This document shows, one piece after another, positions 1 to 7,521 of a DNA stretch of 64,000 nt. Positions within the stretch are counted from its first letter, which is position 1, and each line of letters opens with the position of its first letter. The notes under the pieces were generated by a model. The model made no database searches and was not told the origin of the DNA. It saw only the letters and a list, made by a program, of their open reading frames with translations. Location: contig JAGOLX010000004.1 of assembly GCA_017993835.1 (NCBI GenBank), positions 1-64,000 of the forward strand. Direction: 5' to 3'. Origin of the DNA: Phycisphaerae bacterium (GTDB lineage Bacteria; Planctomycetota; Phycisphaerae; Sedimentisphaerales; Anaerobacaceae). The translations under genes were made by a program, and so were the position numbers.

Positions 1-266
1 CCTTCCCTCCGCGGGGATTAGCCGCTTCTTCGGTACTACGGGCCTTTCCGTCATCCCCTTGGGCATCAGACTTTTCGAGGCCTGCTCAGCGTTCACTCAC
101 GTTACCGCCTGCCGATTCGCGGGACGGTTTAACCGCCCTTTCCGTCGAAGGCTCCCGCCGCTTCGCTGCCTCCGCGACGGCTTCGACTGCTACCGGGTGG
201 AATGACTCCAACTTCCCGGACGGGACTTGCACCCGTTAGACCACAGCGCCTTTCTTCACGGCGCAC
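1..266 (-). ncRNA. Group II intron, 5' end (partial; domain I region)
   Basis: Read on the minus strand, the segment begins at 266 with GTGCG, the usual group II intron 5' end. A short GCGCC/GGCGC hairpin follows, then the conserved block GGGTGCAAGTCCCG. Further in are AGCAGTCGAAGCC and GGTAACGTGAGTGAACGC, phrases typical of domain I of bacterial group II introns. The intron runs off the left edge, so its reverse transcriptase gene, if present, lies outside the window. Short reading frames across this stretch are not real genes. The exon/intron junction lies inside a small inverted repeat (265-270 with 281-286). The class (IIC-like or other) cannot be fixed without the 3' part. Confidence 0.75.
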
Positions 267-323
267 TGCAGGACCGTTTTTGCAGTCTCCTGTGGGGCGA
301 CGAGCCATGGGCTGGACGTTGTC

Positions 324-343
324 ATTCCTGCGAACGCAGGAAT
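324..343. repeat. Perfect 9-bp inverted repeat (ATTCCTGCG / CGCAGGAAT)
   Basis: ATTCCTGCG at 324-332 and CGCAGGAAT at 335-343 flank a 2-nt AA loop. The surrounding GTCATTCC...GGAATCCA context resembles dispersed extragenic palindromes found in many bacterial genomes. It lies about 58 nt upstream of the group II intron on the intron's strand. It could be a repeat unit, a terminator stem, or both; no T-run follows. Confidence 0.55.
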
Positions 344-434
344 CCACAATCCGGGGTCTCCGCGAACCCCGATAGCACGCGTGTAACTGCAGTCATGCAC
401 CCCTTCCCCCCCCTCGCAAAAATCTCTGCCTATC

Positions 435-450
435 TACGAATTATTTCGTT
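435..450. promoter_or_regulatory. Upstream imperfect operator for the BlaI-type repressor (O1)
   Basis: TACGAAT, a 2-nt centre, then TTTCGTT (5 of 7 positions pair). It is the same half-site as the perfect palindrome at 458-473, with centres 23 bp apart, about two helical turns. This fits cooperative binding of two repressor dimers. Inferred as the autoregulatory site of the gene at 526. Confidence 0.55.
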
Positions 451-477
451 GATTTATTACGAATTCATTCGTAGACT
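449..477 (+). promoter_or_regulatory. Promoter of the blaI/M56 operon
   Basis: A -35-like TTGATT (449-454), a 17-nt spacer and a -10-like TAGACT (472-477) precede the repressor gene at 526. The perfect palindrome 458-473 fills the spacer and overlaps the -10, so a bound repressor would block RNA polymerase directly. Confidence 0.5.
458..473. promoter_or_regulatory. Perfect palindromic operator for the BlaI-type repressor (O2)
   Basis: TACGAAT at 458-464, TC at the centre and ATTCGTA at 467-473 form a perfect 7+2+7 palindrome between the putative -35 and -10. MecI/BlaI repressors are known to autoregulate through dyads of this size next to their own promoters. That this family member uses it is inference. 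Confidence 0.6.
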
Positions 478-525
478 ACCGATATAGAGTGCGAACGCAA
501 CGCGGATCGATCCAGGAGAACGACG

Positions 526-915
526 ATGGCGCGAAAGAAAAGCAGCGGACCGACGGATCGGGAAATGGCCATTCTGGGCGTGCTGTGGGAGAAGGGCCCG
601 AGTACGGTCCGAGAGGTCCACGAGGCCCTCGACGCCGATTCCCAGACCGGCTACACCACCACGCTCAAGCTCATGCAGATCATGGTCGAGAAAGGTCTGC
701 TCGTCCGCGAGGACGACGAGCACAGGCGCGGACACGTCTACCGGCCCGCCCTGTCGGAGGAGCGGACGCAGAAGCAGCTCATCCAGGACCTGCTCGACCG
801 GGTCTTCGCGGGCTCCGCGGAGAAACTGGTCATGCGGGCCCTGTCCGCGAGAAAGGTCTCGCCCAAGGAACTCAAACGAATCCGGGAGATGTTGGATCAA
901 ATGGAGGGAAAGTGA
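526..915 (+). CDS. BlaI/MecI/CopY-family transcriptional repressor
   Basis: A 129-residue winged-helix repressor of the MecI/BlaI family. The N-terminal half reads like the family helix-turn-helix (DREMAILGVLWEKGPSTVRE, then a YTTTLKLMQIMVEKGL recognition-helix region). The C-terminal helices match the dimerisation part. Length is normal for the family (about 120-130). The ATG at 526 has an AGGAG-type ribosome site at about 513. The gene ends with TGA at 913-915, only 2 nt before the ATG of the M56 protein at 918, so the pair is cotranscribed and probably translationally coupled. In this family the M56 partner senses a signal and leads to repressor cleavage or inactivation. Two palindromes sharing the TACGAAT half-site lie upstream. 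The regulon and inducer are unknown, and there is no beta-lactamase gene here. Confidence 0.9.
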   Translation: MARKKSSGPTDREMAILGVLWEKGPSTVREVHEALDADSQTGYTTTLKLMQIMVEKGLLVREDDEHRRGHVYRPALSEERTQKQLIQDLLDRVFAGSAEKLVMRALSARKVSPKELKRIREMLDQMEGK

Positions 916-917
916 GT

Positions 918-3900
918 ATGTCACTGTGGCAAGGTCTGCTTTCCGAAGGCGTGGTCGTCCGGCTGGGCTGGACGCTCGTACACTTCCTGTGGCAAGCGAC
1001 GGCGGTCGCCCTGCTGCTGGCGCTGCTGCTGAGATTGCTGCGACGCGCCACCGCGAATCTGCGCTACGCGGCCGCCTGCGGGACGTTGCTCCTGATGATG
1101 GCGATGCCGCTGGTCACGATGCAATTCATCGACGTCCCGGGGCCTGTAGCGGAGGGGGGCCCCTCGCTTGAGGTCGTGACACCGCCAATGCCGGTGGTCA
1201 TGCAGACCGTGGATGCGTTGCCGCCGTTGCCTGCCGCATCTCCCATAGAGGTGGCAGACCTGACCGTCTCGGTCCCCTGGCGTCAGAGGCTCGCGACCGC
1301 CCTGGAGCCTGCGCTGCCCTACATCGTGCTCGGCTGGCTCGCCGGCGTCTTCGGCCTGTCCGCCTGGCACCTGGGCGGCTGGGCCCAGTTGCAGCGATTG
1401 AGACGCCGGATGGTCCGCGAAGCCGGCGACACCCTGCACACGACGCTGGACGAGCTTGCGACCCGTCTCCGCGTCCGTCGGGCGGTGACCCTGCTCGAAT
1501 CGGCGCTCGTCGAGGTCCCCACCGTCGTGGGCTGGCTAAGCCCGACGATCCTGTTGCCCGCCAGCGCCTTGACCGGCCTGAGTCCCGACCAGTTGAAGGC
1601 GATCCTCGCCCACGAGCTGGCCCACATCCGACGGTACGACTACCTCGCGAACATCGTGCAGACCGTGGTCGAGATCCTCGGCTTCTACCACCCTGCGGTC
1701 TGGTGGGTCTCACATCGGATCCGCATCGAGCGGGAGAACTGCTGCGACGACCTCGCAGTTCGCGTCTGCGACAATTCGCTCCAATACGCGAGGGCCCTGG
1801 CGTCGATGGAGGAGATCCGACACAGCCGGAGCGAACTGGCGATGGCCGCCAGCGGCGGCAGTCTGATGGCACGCATCGCGCGCCTGCTGGGCCGGCCGGT
1901 CGTGGACGACCGGCGTTTCACCTGGCTTCCCGGCTTGATCGCCCTGCTGCTCGTCGTCGGCGTCGTGATCCCCGCAGCGTTCGCGCTGACCCGTTCGGCC
2001 CCGCGTGAGCCCGAATCCCAGGGTGATGCCACCTCTGCCTCGGCGACCGAGAGTCAAGGTGCGCCAGATTCTCCCGAATCAACCCAGACTCAAATCCAGG
2101 TCACGCTCGTCCTGGCGGAACTCTATGCTGACGCGGTGCTCGATCCGCAGACAGCCGAGGAAGCGGCAGGGCTCCTGGTACGCATCTCGGCCCACGACGG
2201 CGAATCCATCCCCCCGCCGACCCGCGAAGAGCTTCGCCGGCCTTTGGCGGACGTATTGTCCACATTCACACCCGCGCCCGGCCGGGCCAGGGAATTCGTC
2301 GATCTGCTGCGCCGCAAGAAGGATTGTGTGGCACGCACGTTGTCCGCTCCCCGAGTGACGAGTCTGTCGGGCGAGTCGCTGCAATTCACGATGGGCGACA
2401 TCCCGAGCCCCGATGAACCGCTGCCCCAGGACGATGAGTTCATCTTCGTGCGATGCGCCATGACCGCTACGCAGGTCTCGGACCAGAATGCTGTCCGGAT
2501 GGCTATCGACATGGTCCGGATGTACCCTGCCTACGAGCCTTCCGAGCCGAATGGACGAACGGCAACGTGGACGCTCGATACCACCATGGTGGCGGCCAAC
2601 AACGAGTGGATGACAATCGCTGACAAGCTCCTCAGACGATTGGACAGCAGCGGAAGGAAATGCATCCAACTGCCGCTGGTCCTCGCGACAATCGTTCCCA
2701 ACTCCGAAGCAAGGGATATGGACGCGCCGGGCACCGTGCCCATGATACCCTCGGCAGACGGCACCATTCACCTGCCGCCAGGCATGGGCGGCTTGCGTCC
2801 GACGACGTCGCCTGACCCGATTGCCGCTCCACAGCCCAGCGTACCCGCGCCGGACGAGCCCGCTCGCACACAAGTGCTGTTGGCGTTCACAGTCCTCGAT
2901 GTCGTCACTGATCGTCCGCTCGACGCGGACGCAGCGGCCCAGGCCAGACACTCCCTGATGAGAGAGCAGCCCACCGAAGGCAGCACAGCTTCCGCTTCTG
3001 CGGTGCCGCCGCTCGTGGAGGAACTCCTGCTGCCCCTGCGGGACATCTTCACCCGGTTCGCACCGATCCCCGAGAAGAGCAAGGAACTCACCGATCTGCT
3101 GATCTCAAGCGGCTATGCGACGATACTGAGCAAGCCCATGATTCTGACCTTCGCGGACGAGCCAACGTCCCTCTCGCTGGGAGAGCCGGACGATCCCAAT
3201 GCCGCCAACGGGTACATACGTTTGAGCGTCACAGCCCACGTGCTGGACGACCGAGACGCCACCCGATTGGAAATCGACTACAGAGATCGGCGCGCAATAG
3301 ACGATTCCGACGATCCGAACCGCCCCATGTCGAGCACGCAGATCGCCTCCACGCTCGTGGTCCCCAACGACGAATACGCAGCCATCGTCGGGCTGAACCC
3401 CAGCGCGCCTGCCGACAACATGCGCATACTGCTGATCGGCCCGACAAAGGTCTATCGACCGCAACGCGCCGCAGAGCAGGACCCGAACGCAAACGCACAA
3501 TCGAGGAGCGACGAGCCCAACTCAAGTTCGACCGCGGGATCTACCGCTCAGGCTGAAGAAAGCCGCAGTCGCCCTCGCCAGATTCTGTTGGACACGCGTG
3601 TGGTGGAGATAGACCATAGCAGCCTGGCGTCGCGGGGGGTCGAATGGGACTCTGCGTTACAGACAATCTCGCTCGGCGACAAGCCATTCGCAGATACCCT
3701 GCTGGCGAGACTGAACCAGCTTGAGGCCACCAAGCAGGCGCAGATCGTGTCCCATCCGCAGTTGGTTGCCCTGGATGGACGCATGGTGCAACTGCGATCC
3801 TTTGAACAAGAGTGGTTCATGACAACCGATCCGTCCGCCTCGCCTGCGGAATTCCAGCAGAAAACGGAGTCCGGAACGATCCTGAACATCACGCCACATG

Positions 3901-6116
3901 CGGGAGACAGCAACGAGATCACGGTCGATGTGGAGGTCGAGATCATCGAGGTGTTGCAGCCTGAACGAGGTCCCGGCGACTTGCCCATCGTGACACGCCG
4001 TAAGGCCCAGAGCAGAATCACCGTGAGAAACGGCGGCACCGCGGCCATCGCCGGGTCGGTCAATGCCCCCGGCATGCAGAAGGACAAAGCTCCCAAAGAA
4101 AACGTCATCCTCGTGACGGCGAGTCTCGTCCCAGAGACGAGCGAGGTTACTCACCCTGTGCAAACAGGCCGAGCTCGTGCAGCCCAGTCAGAAGACTCGG
4201 GAGCCCTGTACGGGCGCGTGCTGTTCGAGGACGGCACGCCGGCAGTGCTCCAGCCGGCTCCCAGGCCGGGGGCACACACCCGGATCGCACTGGCCATGAA
4301 AGGCAGGAGCACGGAGGTCGCCCAGGTGGATGACGAGGGGTACTTCGTGCTGCGCCTGGAGGACACACAACGAGAGGCACTCGCCGCCCACAGGGAGGGC
4401 GTCCACCTTTGCATCGATCTGCCGACCGATCGCAAATACCCCTGGGAGGGCGTGGGCGTGTTCCCATTTGAGAAGCTGGCCAAGACCAGGCAGGATGCCG
4501 GCACGATCACGGTGAGACGCACGCTGCCGACGATCACGTTGCCGATAGAGCTGCGCCGGGGCGGTCCGCTGCCGGATGGATGGCGTTTGGAGTATCGACC
4601 CACCCCGGCTACCGGCAGGATCGAGGAGATCCTGTTCAATGCCGAGGTGGTCGATTCGCATTTGGGTCTGAAGGTTGGCGAGTTACCGGGCGACGAGGAA
4701 TTCGTGGTCTACGACCCGAATGGCAAGGAAGTCGAGAGGTTCCGAAGCCAATCCATGATGGCGATGTACAAGACCGTGCGATACACGCTGATCGGGCGGA
4801 AAGGCGAAGGCCGGAATGCCGACGACTGGCGGATCGTCCATGGCCCGTACATCTTGGACATGACTCGCTCCGGCTGGTACAAGCTGACCATCGACCTTGG
4901 GGCAATCCCCGAGGCAGACTCCCAGGACGAAGACCCGAGCGGTGTGACGCCATCGCGGCACTCAACCATCACGACGGCATTCACGAACATCGATCTACTC
5001 AAGGCACTGGGGGAAATCAGTAGGTGCTCTGGTGTGACCATCGCGGTTGATCTTGCGGTCAAGCCGCAGCCAATCACTGTCGAACTGGTCAACGCATCCG
5101 TCGAATCGGCGATCCGGCAAATCCTCAAGGGGACTCCCTACACGTTCAAACGGCAGCCTGAGACCGAGCCGGCAACTTATCTGATCTATCGTCCGATCAC
5201 GGCCACGTTCGAAGACGCCGATCTGCCGGAGGTCCTGCGGGACATTGCCCGCAAGGCCGAGGTGCCGATCATCGTTGATCCTGATGTCCATGGCCGAGCC
5301 TCCGCCCAGTTCGAGGATGTACAACTGGAGAAGGCATTGGAGATTGTACTGGCGGGTACGCCCTACAAGCTCAAGAGGACAGCGAGTCATTACCTCGTTG
5401 CAGAGGACCCCTCTGCAACCAGATTGCCTCCCCTCTCACAGGATCAGAGGACATCCCCAGGGCAAGAGCAGGCGCCGTCCCAGGCGTGGACGATTATGCA
5501 ACGTGCGGGTTGCCCGCCGCTGCTGTTGGGACTTACGCAGCAGCTTGCCAAGGTGCTCGATCCGTCGCGGCAGAACGATCCGGCGTGGAAGGAAGTCAAC
5601 AACGGCGGTACGCTTCGCGTACAGGTAGATGTCGGAGGGAAGGATGCGGGCGAAGTGCTCATCGGTCTCTTTGCCGATGCCCGATGGCCGAAAGAGCCCG
5701 TGGCGGTGCGCCGGGTCGCCGGCTCGGGCGAGCACGTGCTGACCGGCCTGCCCGCCGGGCAATATCAGATCGGTGCAATGATCGGCAAGCCGCCGGTCGC
5801 GACCATGCTCGGCGTCCAGCGGCAATGGCCGCAAGAGGTCGAGATCGTGCGGGGTCAGACAAGAACGGCCGAAGTATTTCTCTCGGAAGCGTTCCAGCAA
5901 TGGGCATCCGGCTGGTACAACGAGGGGGTCTCGAAGGACTACCTCGGGGACTGGAGCGGACTGCATCAGAACCGCCAGCTCCAGGGCCAGCTCCTCGGGC
6001 CAGATGGCCAACCCATCCGCTTTGGCGAGGTCCTCGTCCGCGAGTACAAGGACCCCTCCCGCAGACAAGGCGGCATCGCAGCCCCGAACATCGGGACCAG
6101 CGAGCAGGGTTACTAG
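918..6116 (+). CDS. Giant M56 (BlaR1-like) metallopeptidase antirepressor with secretin-like and STN domains
   Basis: 1732 residues, far longer than BlaR1 (about 600). The N-terminus has hydrophobic membrane segments and an M56 zinc-peptidase domain: HELAH at residues 232-236 and the family motif RENCCDDLAV near 270-280. After a further membrane segment (about 335-350) the chain is probably periplasmic. Two related segments follow (from about 390 and 650), then a secretin-like beta domain (about 886-1075, ending in GTAAIAGSVN). Next are a module starting LYGRVLFEDGTPA (about 1095-1335), two STN-like repeats (about 1354-1500; FTNIDLLKALGEISRCSGV and FEDADLPEVLRDIARKAEV) and a regulatory-type beta sandwich. 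ATG 918 is chosen because it directly follows blaI; an in-frame GTG at 912 overlaps the blaI stop. The frame ends at TAG 6114-6116, but homology-like sequence continues in the same frame to 7325. Role: signal sensor for the upstream repressor; the ligand is unknown. Confidence 0.8.
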   Translation: MSLWQGLLSEGVVVRLGWTLVHFLWQATAVALLLALLLRLLRRATANLRYAAACGTLLLMMAMPLVTMQFIDVPGPVAEGGPSLEVVTPPMPVVMQTVDALPPLPAASPIEVADLTVSVPWRQRLATALEPALPYIVLGWLAGVFGLSAWHLGGWAQLQRLRRRMVREAGDTLHTTLDELATRLRVRRAVTLLESALVEVPTVVGWLSPTILLPASALTGLSPDQLKAILAHELAHIRRYDYLANIVQTVVEILGFYHPAVWWVSHRIRIERENCCDDLAVRVCDNSLQYARALASMEEIRHSRSELAMAASGGSLMARIARLLGRPVVDDRRFTWLPGLIALLLVVGVVIPAAFALTRSAPREPESQGDATSASATESQGAPDSPESTQTQIQVTLVLAELYADAVLDPQTAEEAAGLLVRISAHDGESIPPPTREELRRPLADVLSTFTPAPGRAREFVDLLRRKKDCVARTLSAPRVTSLSGESLQFTMGDIPSPDEPLPQDDEFIFVRCAMTATQVSDQNAVRMAIDMVRMYPAYEPSEPNGRTATWTLDTTMVAANNEWMTIADKLLRRLDSSGRKCIQLPLVLATIVPNSEARDMDAPGTVPMIPSADGTIHLPPGMGGLRPTTSPDPIAAPQPSVPAPDEPARTQVLLAFTVLDVVTDRPLDADAAAQARHSLMREQPTEGSTASASAVPPLVEELLLPLRDIFTRFAPIPEKSKELTDLLISSGYATILSKPMILTFADEPTSLSLGEPDDPNAANGYIRLSVTAHVLDDRDATRLEIDYRDRRAIDDSDDPNRPMSSTQIASTLVVPNDEYAAIVGLNPSAPADNMRILLIGPTKVYRPQRAAEQDPNANAQSRSDEPNSSSTAGSTAQAEESRSRPRQILLDTRVVEIDHSSLASRGVEWDSALQTISLGDKPFADTLLARLNQLEATKQAQIVSHPQLVALDGRMVQLRSFEQEWFMTTDPSASPAEFQQKTESGTILNITPHAGDSNEITVDVEVEIIEVLQPERGPGDLPIVTRRKAQSRITVRNGGTAAIAGSVNAPGMQKDKAPKENVILVTASLVPETSEVTHPVQTGRARAAQSEDSGALYGRVLFEDGTPAVLQPAPRPGAHTRIALAMKGRSTEVAQVDDEGYFVLRLEDTQREALAAHREGVHLCIDLPTDRKYPWEGVGVFPFEKLAKTRQDAGTITVRRTLPTITLPIELRRGGPLPDGWRLEYRPTPATGRIEEILFNAEVVDSHLGLKVGELPGDEEFVVYDPNGKEVERFRSQSMMAMYKTVRYTLIGRKGEGRNADDWRIVHGPYILDMTRSGWYKLTIDLGAIPEADSQDEDPSGVTPSRHSTITTAFTNIDLLKALGEISRCSGVTIAVDLAVKPQPITVELVNASVESAIRQILKGTPYTFKRQPETEPATYLIYRPITATFEDADLPEVLRDIARKAEVPIIVDPDVHGRASAQFEDVQLEKALEIVLAGTPYKLKRTASHYLVAEDPSATRLPPLSQDQRTSPGQEQAPSQAWTIMQRAGCPPLLLGLTQQLAKVLDPSRQNDPAWKEVNNGGTLRVQVDVGGKDAGEVLIGLFADARWPKEPVAVRRVAGSGEHVLTGLPAGQYQIGAMIGKPPVATMLGVQRQWPQEVEIVRGQTRTAEVFLSEAFQQWASGWYNEGVSKDYLGDWSGLHQNRQLQGQLLGPDGQPIRFGEVLVREYKDPSRRQGGIAAPNIGTSEQGY

Positions 6117-6128
6117 CACTTCGACGGG

Positions 6129-7325
6129 ATGGGATGGCCCTATTTCGTGCTCGCCAGATGGCGGGACCCCATGCCTTCCGTGTTCGGCTGCCGTTCTCAA
6201 CTGATGAAGTTGAAGCGAGTCATGGAAGGCCCGCAACAGGTGGACTTCAGGTTCAAGCCCTTCCCGGCAGGCACGGCCAAGGTGGCCGGTCGCGTAACGG
6301 ACCAGGAAGGACAATCTGTCCGAGGGTTCTTCCTCCATGTCACGACGCCACCCATCTCTGCACGGCAATCCGAGAACATGGATGGAGGATATGAGACCAG
6401 TATCGCCTATGAAGTGCCGTTCATCTCTGAAGAGGGTCGGTTCGAGCTGGGTGGATTGCCGGATGGGCCCGCGCAAGTGTACCCCTGGCCCTTCGACAGC
6501 CAGAAGTACGAGATCCAATGGGGCAGGGAGACGACGCTGGCAACAGAAGGTACAACCATGATGGACTTCGAACTGGTTCGCCCGCAGGTGCGTTCTTTGT
6601 ATGGGCGCGTGCTCTTCGAAGACAGCACACCAGCGACCCCTCAGCCGGCCCCCTGGCCCGGCGCAACGACCCGAATCGTGACGTGCCGGCACACCTTCCC
6701 TGTGAGGGCGGGCGCCTCCGCGGACTTGGACGCGGACGGCTATTTCACGCTCAAGTTGCGGAAAAACCAGTACGAACTGCTTGCCAGCGGCGAGCATCAG
6801 CTACTCATCGGTCTGCCCAACCCGGACCGGCATGGGTGGCGGCCGTCGGGTGAGTTTCCGTTTGACAAACTGGCGGAGGATCGAGCCCAGGCCGGCGTCG
6901 TGAGGGTCAAACGTCTCATGCCGGCGCCTGTGTTCCAGGGTCAACTGGGACCGGGGACACCGCTGCCACCGGGGTGGCGGCTGGACCGCAAGAATGCCAG
7001 CGCGAGATCAGTCGGAGAAGACGCGTATTTCAACGCCAAGGTCACCGCATCGAATCCACAAGAGGGAGCGAAACCCGAAGACCTGGAGTTCGTGATCTAC
7101 GATCCCAACGCCAAAGAGGTCGAGATCTTCAAAAGGCAGTCCATGATGATCATGCCCAAGGCCCAGCAGTACAGACTGATCACCAGGCAGGTCAAGGACG
7201 GGCGAGTCACGCACGGGCCGTTCCTCTTGGACATGACCCAGCCGGACTTCTACGAGTTGATCGTGAACCTTGGCATCAGCTCTGAGCCGGACGCAAAGAG
7301 CAAAGGACAGAACGTTACAGAATAG
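6129..7325 (+). CDS. Detached C-terminal part of the M56 sensor, beyond an in-frame TAG
   Basis: 398 residues in exactly the same frame as the preceding gene, separated from it by one TAG (6114-6116) and 12 nt. The sequence continues the broken domain: the upstream frame ends TSEQGY, and this part resumes within four codons as MGWPYFV. From about residue 155 it carries a second copy of the module seen before the stop: LYGRVLFEDSTPA, then EFPFDKLAEDRAQAG, FVIYDPNAKEVE and GPFLLDMTQ. There is no ribosome site before the ATG at 6129. It has no signal peptide, so if translated alone it would stay in the cytoplasm. The simplest reading is a nonsense mutation of a Tyr or similar codon, or a base-call error, in a protein of about 2130 residues. 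Programmed readthrough is possible but unproved. Confidence 0.6.
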   Translation: MGWPYFVLARWRDPMPSVFGCRSQLMKLKRVMEGPQQVDFRFKPFPAGTAKVAGRVTDQEGQSVRGFFLHVTTPPISARQSENMDGGYETSIAYEVPFISEEGRFELGGLPDGPAQVYPWPFDSQKYEIQWGRETTLATEGTTMMDFELVRPQVRSLYGRVLFEDSTPATPQPAPWPGATTRIVTCRHTFPVRAGASADLDADGYFTLKLRKNQYELLASGEHQLLIGLPNPDRHGWRPSGEFPFDKLAEDRAQAGVVRVKRLMPAPVFQGQLGPGTPLPPGWRLDRKNASARSVGEDAYFNAKVTASNPQEGAKPEDLEFVIYDPNAKEVEIFKRQSMMIMPKAQQYRLITRQVKDGRVTHGPFLLDMTQPDFYELIVNLGISSEPDAKSKGQNVTE

Positions 7326-7521
7326 CCGCAGGCGATCGAGTCAATGCCAATCCGCATAAGTACGTCCACGATGACTACTCTGTCATCCTGAGCCATACGC
7401 GAAAGATCTGGGCTGGGGGCAAGGCATTACACTCGGTCGCCGACCAGATCCTCCACTCCACTGCGTTTCGTTCAGGACGGCAAATGTAGCGTCTTCTCGC
7501 TGATTCGTGTCGTTCCCACCA

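Noticed and set aside
129-487. Short open frames at the left end on both strands
   Set aside because: They lie across the group II intron domain I and the operator region; the minus-strand one is a known type of false gene over such introns.
526-6116. Beta-lactam resistance locus
   Set aside because: The regulator pair is BlaI/BlaR1-like, but there is no beta-lactamase or PBP2a gene, and the sensor lacks a recognisable penicillin-binding domain.
7380-7420. TCATCCTGAG-like extragenic repeat after the M56 gene
   Set aside because: It resembles a common dispersed phrase in bacterial genomes, but only one copy lies in the window, so it cannot be called a repeat from this sequence alone.
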